Origin: Bacteroidales bacterium
GTDB lineage: Bacteria; Bacteroidota; Bacteroidia; Bacteroidales; UBA932
Length of the DNA: 34,705 nt
Direction of reading: 5' to 3'
NCBI GenBank assembly: GCA_017962025.1
Contig: JAGCWD010000062.1
Location: 1-34,705 of the forward strand
A program made the position numbers and the translations under genes. Shown here one piece after another: positions 25,786 through 32,932 of the stretch; positions within the stretch are counted from its first letter, which is position 1; each line of letters begins with the position of its first letter. The notes below the pieces were generated by a model. That model was not told where the DNA came from, made no database searches, and saw only the letters and a list, made by a program, of their open reading frames with translations.

Positions 25786-28077
25786 ATGAAACTCAAATAT
25801 ATTCTTGCTTCATTCGTAGCGGCCGCCGCCCTGCTGGTTGGTTGTACTGTCGAAGAGCCTGTGTCCAAGCTCGTAGGCCTCGAAGTCTCTGAAGACTATG
25901 TCTCGGTAGCAGCCGAGTCCCAGACCAGTGCTACTATTACAGTTACGGCTGATGGATCTTGGACAGCTTCCGTCAAAGATGGTGATTGGCTGTCAATCAG
26001 TCCTGCTAATGGATCTGCCGGTCAGACCACAATGACAATCTCTGCCAGGGATGCAAGTGCTGCCCGTAAGGCTGCAGTTTACATTGTAATGGGAGACAAG
26101 ACAAAGATTGTCACCGTTAGCCAACTGGCTCCTCAAGGCGTTGATGTTGAACCTTCGACTTGTGCAGAGGTGTATGCAGGTGAGAACATTACTTATCGGG
26201 TTACCGGTACAGTAACGACAATTGCTAACACAAGTTATGGTAACTGGTATCTTAATGACGGTACTGTCGAGGGTGATGGTTTGTACATCTACGGAACCTT
26301 CAATAGTAAGGGCCAGTATCCGAAGGATGCCGACGGTGGATGGGCAAGCTTCGGAATCGAAGTCGGAGACAAGGTGACTGTCGAAGGACCGAAGAGTGTC
26401 TATCAGGGAACCGTCGAGCTTGTGGATGCCAGCATCATCAAGATTGAGAAGTCTCTTATCGATGCCAATCTGACAACAGCTACTGTTGCTCCAGGGGCTG
26501 GAACTGATACTCTTGTAGTTTCTTCCAAGGTCCAGCCTGTCCTCGTGTCTGTTGATGCTGACTGGATCAAGGTTTCAGACCTTACTTCCGATGGCAACTT
26601 TCTTCTCGAGTATGAAGAGAACGTCCGTACCGCTGACCGTACTGCAACTATCACCATCAAAGCTCCCGGTGCAGTTAAGGCTGTTACAATCAAACAGGAA
26701 GGAGTTCCTGCTACCGGTATGACTGTAACAGAGATCATAGCTGCAGCAGATGACGACATGGTTCAGACCCTGCCTTCTACTGTAGTAGTGGCTCTTACTA
26801 CCAGAGGAGCAGTCGTTTCCGATGGACAGAATGCCCTCTATGCCTATGGCAACAGCGCAGCCGCCCTCAAGCTTGGCGACGGAGTCAGGATCGCAGGAAG
26901 AAAGACCACCTACAACGGTGTCCCTGAGATTACCGACATCTCCGATGTATTTGTTGACAGCGAAGGCAATGCAGTAGAATATCCAACGGCTACTGACATC
27001 ACCGCCAATGCTGCTGACTACACTGCATCCGAGGCAGAGTACATCAAGCTCTCCGGAACCCTCGCCGTTTCCGGCAATTATTATAACATGACCCTCGACG
27101 GACTCGATCCCGAGACCAAGATGGGAAGCATAGTCTATCCTGTGGATGCCCTGAATGCCAAGAGCTTTGACGGTAAGAAGATAACCGTGACCGGTTATTT
27201 CAACGGCCTCTCCAGCAAGGGCAGGTACATCAACATCATCGCCACCAAGATCGATGAATATGTTGACAATCCTAAGGGCACTGCAACCAATCCTTATACT
27301 GCTTCCGAGGCTGCTGCCCTTCTTACGGGAGGGACTACCTTCGATGAGGACATTTACATAAAGGGTAAGGTTTCCGCTATCCTCTACACCTTCAGTGCTA
27401 ACTATGGTACCGGTACGTTCTGGCTTTCCGACGACGGTGAATTCAACGGCAATGAGGACAAGAAGGGTACAACTGATTTCACCCATGATTTCGAGTGCTA
27501 CAGCGTTTACTGGTTCAATAACACACCTTGGGCTGAGGGTAATGCTCAGATCCAGGTTGGTGACGAAGTTGTCGTCTGTGGCAAGACCACCCTTTACAAC
27601 GGAGTCGCTGAGACCTCCAGCAAGAAGGCTTGGGTTTACAGCGTGAACGGTGCTACCTCTGATGCCAACGGAATAGGCAACGAGGGAGCTCCTTTCAACG
27701 TGGCTGGCGCCATCGCTTTCATTGATGCATGCACCGCTGCTAAAGAGGCTGCCAAAGCTGCCGATCAGCCCGTCCCTGTATTCCCCGATGTCTGTGTGAA
27801 GGGCAAGATCTCCAAGGTTGTTTACACCTTCAGCTCCAACTACGGAACGGCTACTTTCTGGATCTCAGATGACGGAGTTTTCAATGATGATCCTGCAAAG
27901 GATTTCGAAGCTTACAGTGTCTATTATTTCGGCAATAAGGCTTGGGAAGAGGGCAACACCCAGATCGCTGAAGGCGATGAGGTTATACTCAAGGGTCAGT
28001 TGACCAAGTACAATACTACTTACGAGACCTCTTCGAAGAAGGCTTGGGTTGCTTCCATCAACGGCAAGACCGAGTAA
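25786..28077 (+). CDS. Surface lipoprotein with BACON and repeated OB-fold-like domains
   Basis: A 763-residue lipoprotein (ALLVGC, lipidated C20). By eye the domains are BACON 1 (about 33-115, WTASVKDGDWLSISPANGSAGQ), an OB-like unit (about 126-222, YRVTGTVTTIANTSYGNWYL), BACON 2 (about 228-306, VSVDADWIKVS), a longer OB-like region resembling DUF5689 (about 330-490), and two closely related C-terminal OB units (about 502-622 and 637-763). The last two share IYIKGKVSAILYTFSANYGTG-like openings and YETSSKKAWV-like endings. BACON domains are thought to bind mucin or carbohydrate; these OB units are common in Bacteroidetes surface proteins. Context as partner of the Oar-like receptor suggests a surface-exposed substrate-binding subunit. 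No catalytic motif is visible. Confidence 0.82.
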   Translation: MKLKYILASFVAAAALLVGCTVEEPVSKLVGLEVSEDYVSVAAESQTSATITVTADGSWTASVKDGDWLSISPANGSAGQTTMTISARDASAARKAAVYIVMGDKTKIVTVSQLAPQGVDVEPSTCAEVYAGENITYRVTGTVTTIANTSYGNWYLNDGTVEGDGLYIYGTFNSKGQYPKDADGGWASFGIEVGDKVTVEGPKSVYQGTVELVDASIIKIEKSLIDANLTTATVAPGAGTDTLVVSSKVQPVLVSVDADWIKVSDLTSDGNFLLEYEENVRTADRTATITIKAPGAVKAVTIKQEGVPATGMTVTEIIAAADDDMVQTLPSTVVVALTTRGAVVSDGQNALYAYGNSAAALKLGDGVRIAGRKTTYNGVPEITDISDVFVDSEGNAVEYPTATDITANAADYTASEAEYIKLSGTLAVSGNYYNMTLDGLDPETKMGSIVYPVDALNAKSFDGKKITVTGYFNGLSSKGRYINIIATKIDEYVDNPKGTATNPYTASEAAALLTGGTTFDEDIYIKGKVSAILYTFSANYGTGTFWLSDDGEFNGNEDKKGTTDFTHDFECYSVYWFNNTPWAEGNAQIQVGDEVVVCGKTTLYNGVAETSSKKAWVYSVNGATSDANGIGNEGAPFNVAGAIAFIDACTAAKEAAKAADQPVPVFPDVCVKGKISKVVYTFSSNYGTATFWISDDGVFNDDPAKDFEAYSVYYFGNKAWEEGNTQIAEGDEVILKGQLTKYNTTYETSSKKAWVASINGKTE

Positions 28078-28082
28078 TATGG

Positions 28083-28188
28083 GTGGTATGTAAGTTTCAC
28101 ACTTACAATACTTTAGTAAAACAGATGGTTCCGTTTTAGGGACCATCTGTTTTATTAATATGCTGTCATTCAATTAGTAACATATCAC
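28083..28188. repeat. 106-bp palindromic element, copy 3 (without a transposase)
   Basis: Left end GTGGTATGTAAGT (28083-28095, 11 of 13 to copy 1), a 26-nt arm, a core hairpin at 28122-28149 (CAGATGGTT ... GGACCATCTG), a 26-nt arm and right end AGTAACATATCAC (28176-28188, 9 of 13). The core differs from copy 1 at 6 of 28 positions, including a paired C-G to T-A change that keeps the stem. The perfect stem extends to 13 bp (28117-28129 with 28142-28154). It separates the lipoprotein gene from GH92, ends in TTTTATT, and could serve as terminator. Confidence 0.78.
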
Positions 28189-28205
28189 AAAAAATACTAT
28201 ATTTA
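28174..28205 (+). promoter_or_regulatory. Promoter of the GH92 gene
   Basis: TATATTTA at 28198-28205 matches seven of eight positions of the -7 box; TTAG at 28174-28177 is a weak -33 at 20 bp. The -33 region lies within the right end of the 106-bp element. The leader would be about 17 nt. Confidence 0.4.
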
Positions 28206-28228
28206 CCGAAGAGTCATCCAGATTTATC

Positions 28229-31192
28229 ATGAAACACTATTATCTCATAGCAGCGGCATTGGTTATGTCGCTAATGACCATCGGTTGCAGCAAGGATTTG
28301 GAGCCGGTCGATTATGTCAACCCCTATGCCGGGAACATCAGCCATCTGCTGGTGCCTACCTTTCCTACGGTCCAGTTGCCGAATTCCATGCTGAGGGTTT
28401 ACCCGGAGCGGTCTGACTACACATCCGAGTACTTGAACGGTCTTCCTGTGATCGTTACGAACCATAGGGAGCGCTCGGCATTCAAGCTCTCGGTGGTTCG
28501 ACAGTCTGGCCAACCGGACCCTGAGCAAGTCTTAGGGCCTGTCATTCCAACGTCTTACGACAATGAGCACCTGACTCCGTATTCATTCGATGTTACACTT
28601 GCCGATGGGACTATCAAAGCGAAGTATGCCTTGTCTCATCAGAGTGCAATATATTCATTGGAAAGTGATTCTCCTCTCAAGGTGCTCCTTTCCAGCAGGA
28701 TGGGTGAAATCTCCTGGAATGGGGAGGCACTGGAGGGGTGGCAGCCGGTGGCTGGTGAGACAAAGGTATATGTGTTCATGGAGCCCGAGACCAAGCCGGT
28801 GGCTGTAGACACTGCAAACAATGCGAGGAACAGCTGGTTGACTTTAAGCTTCGACGTTCCTTCGGTCAGACTTCGCTACGGTGTTTCCTTTATCGATGTC
28901 GCTCAAGCGAAGGCCAACCTGCGTCGTGAGATAAACGGCTTCGATGTCGATGCCCTTGCTGCAGAGGGCCGGAAGATTTGGAACGAAACCCTTGGAAGGA
29001 TCCAGGTGAAGGGTGACGAGAAACGCAAGAAGGTCTTTTACACATCCTATTACAGGACTTTCGAGAGACCGGTATGCCTGAGCGAGGATGGACGCTATTG
29101 GAGTGCGTACGACAATGCTGTCCACAATGATGAGGGTACTCCTTTCTACACAGACGACTGGATCTGGGATACCTACAGGGCGGCCCATCCGCTACGAACT
29201 ATCATGAATCAGACTGTAGAGGAGAATATCCTTGCTTCTTTCCTTAGGATGGCCGAGCAGATGGGCACTGGTTGGATGCCGACCTTCCCTGAGATTACCG
29301 GAGATTCCCGGAGGATGAACAGTAACCATGCCATCCCTTCTTTTGCCGATGCAATCGCAAAGGGACTTAAGGTAGATAACCAGGCCGCCTATGAGGCAGG
29401 GCGCAAAGCGTTGACAGAGAAGACTCTGGCTCCATGGTGCGGAAATCCGGCAGGATGGCTTGATGAGTTCTATTGGGAGAACGGTTTTGTGCCGGCACTT
29501 CGTGAAGGTGAGGAAGAAACGGATCCCAATGTTCATCGTTTCGAAAAACGCCAGCCTGTGGCTGTAAGCCTCGGGACAGCATACGACAGTTGGGCACTAT
29601 CTAAAATTGCAGAAGCTGCCGGTAAGAAAGAGGATGCGGATTATTACCGGAACTGGTCGTCCAACTACAAAAAGATATTCAATCCGGAGACCCTGTTCTT
29701 CCATCCCCGGGACAAGGAGGGGAACTTTATTCCGGACCTCGACTACAATTTCCCGGGAGGGATGGGAGCCCGCGAGTACTATGACGAGAACAATGCCTGG
29801 GTGTACCGCTGGGATGTCCAGCATGATATTCCTGGATTGGTCAACCTGATGGGTGGACCGGAGCGATTCTGCATGGAACTCGACAGGATGTTTGCCACGC
29901 CTCTCGGAAGGAGCAAGTATGCATTCTTCGCCAAGCTGCCTGACCATACCGGCAACGTGGGCCAGTTCTCGATGGCTAACGAGCCTTCGCTTCATGTACC
30001 ATATCTTTATAACTACGCCGGGGCTCCATGGAAAACCCAGAAGAGGGTACGCCAGATGCTGGATACCTGGTTCAGGGATGACCTGATGGGCGTTCCGGGT
30101 GATGAAGACGGTGGAGGAATGACATCATTCGTTGTCTTCTCATCTCTTGGCCTTTATCCGGTGACTCCGGGAGAACCGATGTACACCATAGGAAGCCCTG
30201 TGTTCTCCGAAGCCAGTATGAAGCTTTCTAACGGGAATATATTCAAGATTGTCGCAAAGAACGTTTCCGACGACAATAAGTATATCCAGAGCGCCACATT
30301 GAACGGGAAGCTACTGAATGGACCGTGGATTAGCCATGATGACGTTATGGCTGGTGGAAACCTGGTGTTGGAGATGGGACCGGTTCCGAACAAGGAGTGG
30401 GGAGCAGTTGCACCTCAGGATTCGAAGGAATGGAATGCTGCCGGTTGGGAATGGAAGGATGCTGGTGACGGTGCTGAATGGACTTATGCTCAATTTCCGT
30501 TCAGAGGCAGCACTCAGAGCATCAGCATGGTGAGGTATCCTTCTTCCAAACGGGAGACTTCGCTTGTCCATGCCCCGGGTGAACTTGCCGGCACCACCGA
30601 TACCCTGGCAATGCGGGAGAATGCACGTATAGCATTGAACGGCAGCTATTTCAACATGAGGAGACTAATTCCACACACCTTCTTCTCAATTGGCGGCGAG
30701 GTACTTGGGCAAACTCCTGCCACAGGTGAAGGGCGTTCCAACGGTGTCCTTGCAATCAAGGACCAGAAAGGACATCAATTGGAAATCCTTCAATATGACA
30801 GTACGAAAGTCGAGACTTACAGGACTGGTTATTATTCAGCCCTTGCTTCCGGCCCTATCCTGAGGCTTGACGGCAAGGTCCCGGACATCGACCTTCAATC
30901 TTCTTTCAATTACATGAGGCATCCCAGGACCGTTATCGGCTGGGATGATAACGGGGAAGTGTACATGATTGTCGTGGACGGCAGATTCCCCGGGCAGGCT
31001 GACGGGATGAGCATCCCGGAACTTACGGCAGTAACCAGGCTTTTGGGCCTTAAGGATGCCATAAACCTGGATGGTGGTGGCTCATCGACTCTCTGGACCG
31101 ATGCCACAGGAATAATAAACTATCCCTATGACAACCGCCAGTTCGACCACGAGGGAGCCCGTAAGGTCCCTAATATCGTAATAGTCAAATAA
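28229..31192 (+). CDS. GH92 alpha-mannosidase fused to a NAGPA-type phosphodiester glycosidase domain
   Basis: A 987-residue lipoprotein (LMTIGC, C20). Residues about 22-745 are a GH92 exo-alpha-mannosidase, a calcium-dependent inverting family. DDWIWDTYRAAHPL, YDENNAWVYRWDVQHD with E520 as the likely acid, and PGDEDGGGMTSFVVFSSLGLYPVTPG with D625 and D627 as base/metal residues follow the family pattern. Residues about 750-987 form a second domain of the NAGPA family (PF09992): RIALNGSYFNM, GRSNGVLAIKD, HPRTVIGWDDNGEVYMIVVDG and INLDGGGSSTLW. NAGPA removes GlcNAc from GlcNAc-1-phospho-6-mannose, so the fusion may trim phosphodiester-capped mannosides. GH92 alone is usually about 750 residues. 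Its stop abuts the convergent cysS stop with no gap. Confidence 0.9.
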   Translation: MKHYYLIAAALVMSLMTIGCSKDLEPVDYVNPYAGNISHLLVPTFPTVQLPNSMLRVYPERSDYTSEYLNGLPVIVTNHRERSAFKLSVVRQSGQPDPEQVLGPVIPTSYDNEHLTPYSFDVTLADGTIKAKYALSHQSAIYSLESDSPLKVLLSSRMGEISWNGEALEGWQPVAGETKVYVFMEPETKPVAVDTANNARNSWLTLSFDVPSVRLRYGVSFIDVAQAKANLRREINGFDVDALAAEGRKIWNETLGRIQVKGDEKRKKVFYTSYYRTFERPVCLSEDGRYWSAYDNAVHNDEGTPFYTDDWIWDTYRAAHPLRTIMNQTVEENILASFLRMAEQMGTGWMPTFPEITGDSRRMNSNHAIPSFADAIAKGLKVDNQAAYEAGRKALTEKTLAPWCGNPAGWLDEFYWENGFVPALREGEEETDPNVHRFEKRQPVAVSLGTAYDSWALSKIAEAAGKKEDADYYRNWSSNYKKIFNPETLFFHPRDKEGNFIPDLDYNFPGGMGAREYYDENNAWVYRWDVQHDIPGLVNLMGGPERFCMELDRMFATPLGRSKYAFFAKLPDHTGNVGQFSMANEPSLHVPYLYNYAGAPWKTQKRVRQMLDTWFRDDLMGVPGDEDGGGMTSFVVFSSLGLYPVTPGEPMYTIGSPVFSEASMKLSNGNIFKIVAKNVSDDNKYIQSATLNGKLLNGPWISHDDVMAGGNLVLEMGPVPNKEWGAVAPQDSKEWNAAGWEWKDAGDGAEWTYAQFPFRGSTQSISMVRYPSSKRETSLVHAPGELAGTTDTLAMRENARIALNGSYFNMRRLIPHTFFSIGGEVLGQTPATGEGRSNGVLAIKDQKGHQLEILQYDSTKVETYRTGYYSALASGPILRLDGKVPDIDLQSSFNYMRHPRTVIGWDDNGEVYMIVVDGRFPGQADGMSIPELTAVTRLLGLKDAINLDGGGSSTLWTDATGIINYPYDNRQFDHEGARKVPNIVIVK

Positions 31193-32737
31193 CTATTCGA
31201 GCGTCCACTCGGCGCCGTCCTTGGTGTCCTTCACTGTGATGCCGAGGGCTTTGAGATGGTCTCGGATTGCGTCGCTCAGGGCCCAGTCCTTTGCAGCCTT
31301 TGCCTTTGAACGCTCTTCAAGTACCATGTCCATAAGGCCGGAGATTACTTCCTGGCCTTTTCCTGACTCTCCTGCAGCCTCATCCCTGAGTCCCAGTACT
31401 CCGAAGACGATATCATCAAATATCTGTGTCAAGGCTTTCTGGTCATTCTCCGTGAGTTTGACCGAACCTGCTTTGGCAGAATTGATAATCCTTACGGCCT
31501 CGAAGATGTGTGACAGGGCGACCGGAGTGTTGAGGTCATCACAGAGGGCGTCGTAGACTCCTTCGAAGATAGCCTTGATTTCGGCAGAATCAGCCTGGCA
31601 GCTATCCGGTGCTATTGCAGAGGACAGTTCGCCGTACGGTAGAGGTTCGGCAGGTTCACCAACCGGTCCAGCCTGTCGAAGGGCCGTAAGGTCCTTATAG
31701 GCCTGAATCACCCTCTTCAGAGCCTTCTCGGAGGCCTGGAGAGCCTCATTGCTGAAGTCCAAAGTACCACGGTAATGGGCCTGCAGGATGAAGAAGCGGA
31801 CTGTCATCGGGGAATAGGCCTGCTCGAGTTTCGGATGGTTTCCGGAGAACAGTTCGGGGAGCGTGATGAAATTTCCGAGGGATTTCCCCATCTTCTGGCC
31901 GTTGATGGTGATCATGTTGTTGTGTACCCAGTAGCGGACTCCACGGGTTCCCCTCCATGCCACGTTCTGCGCAATCTCGCATTCATGGTGAGGGAACATC
32001 AGATCCATTCCACCACCGTGGATGTCGAATTCCTCTCCAAGGTATTTCTCTCCCATGACTGAACACTCCAGATGCCAGCCCGGGAAGCCCTCGCTCCATG
32101 GACTCGGCCAGTGCATTATGTGCTCAGGCTCGGCCTTTTTCCAGAGGGCAAAGTCGTAAGGGGCCTTCTTGTCACTCTGGCCATCCAACGAACGGGTTCC
32201 TTCCAGGGTGTCATCCAGATTGCGGCCTGAAAGGACTCCGTAGTTATGCTTCTCATTGTATTTCTGTACGTCGAAATACACCGATCCGTTGGAGATGTAG
32301 GCATAACCTGCATCGAGAATCTTCTTGATGGTCTCTATCTGCTCGATGATATGTCCTGACGCCCTAGGCTCAATGGAAGGAGGAGCGACGTTCAGCAGCC
32401 TCATGGCTTCATGATAGCGGAATGTGTAGCTCTGGACAACCTCCATGGGCTCCAGCTGTTCCAGCCTTGCTTTCTTGCTGATCTTATCCTCTCCTTCATC
32501 GGCATCGTGCTCAAGATGGCCCACGTCAGTAATGTTGCGGACATAACGAACCTTGTAACCCAGATGCCTCAGGAGCTTGAACAGTACATCGTAAGTTACT
32601 CCCGGCCTGGCATGGCCCAGATGGGCATCGCCGTACACTGTCGGGCCGCAGACATACATGCCCACATGTCCTTCGTTAACCGGCTTGAACAGTTCCTTGT
32701 TCTTGGTCAGGGTATTCGTCAGATATAGATTCCTCAT
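31193..32737 (-). CDS. cysS: Cysteinyl-tRNA synthetase
   Basis: A 514-residue class I synthetase charging tRNA-Cys. The HIGH-type motif reads HLGHA in [21 protein letters not shown], and the KMSKS-type motif reads KMGKS in [13 protein letters not shown]. Zinc ligands typical of the family are visible as the Cys in MYVCGPT, the Cys in [10 protein letters not shown] and the HHECE segment. The C-terminal DALR-like helical region ends with [21 protein letters not shown], as expected. A longer linker (about residues 350-370, [17 protein letters not shown]) is less conserved. It is the last gene of purL-rubredoxin-cysS, 27 nt after the rubredoxin gene, and converges directly with the GH92 gene. Confidence 0.97.
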   Translation of the reverse strand: MRNLYLTNTLTKNKELFKPVNEGHVGMYVCGPTVYGDAHLGHARPGVTYDVLFKLLRHLGYKVRYVRNITDVGHLEHDADEGEDKISKKARLEQLEPMEVVQSYTFRYHEAMRLLNVAPPSIEPRASGHIIEQIETIKKILDAGYAYISNGSVYFDVQKYNEKHNYGVLSGRNLDDTLEGTRSLDGQSDKKAPYDFALWKKAEPEHIMHWPSPWSEGFPGWHLECSVMGEKYLGEEFDIHGGGMDLMFPHHECEIAQNVAWRGTRGVRYWVHNNMITINGQKMGKSLGNFITLPELFSGNHPKLEQAYSPMTVRFFILQAHYRGTLDFSNEALQASEKALKRVIQAYKDLTALRQAGPVGEPAEPLPYGELSSAIAPDSCQADSAEIKAIFEGVYDALCDDLNTPVALSHIFEAVRIINSAKAGSVKLTENDQKALTQIFDDIVFGVLGLRDEAAGESGKGQEVISGLMDMVLEERSKAKAAKDWALSDAIRDHLKALGITVKDTKDGAEWTLE

Positions 32738-32764
32738 CTTAAATGATTCTGATTTACAAAACTC

Positions 32765-32926
32765 TTATTCCGCAGGGGAGAAGTCTTCTTTTCCTACTCC
32801 ACAAAGAGGGCAGACCCAATCCTCGGGAAGGTCTTCAAAGGCAGTTCCGGGAGCGATTCCGTTGTCCGGATCGCCTACCGCAGGGTCATATTCGTACCCG
32901 CAGACATCGCATGTGTACTTTTTCAT
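32765..32926 (-). CDS. Rubredoxin
   Basis: A 53-residue iron-sulfur electron carrier: [19 protein letters not shown] at the start and [17 protein letters not shown] near the end. Four cysteines in two CxxC pairs (C6, C9, C39, C42) bind one iron, and the Y/W aromatic core is intact. The length is exactly that of a canonical rubredoxin. It starts 6 nt after the purL stop on the same strand and is followed by cysS 27 nt later. In anaerobes it usually feeds oxygen- or peroxide-reducing enzymes such as rubrerythrin; no partner is in the window. Confidence 0.96.
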   Translation of the reverse strand: MKKYTCDVCGYEYDPAVGDPDNGIAPGTAFEDLPEDWVCPLCGVGKEDFSPAE

Positions 32927-32932
32927 CGATTC

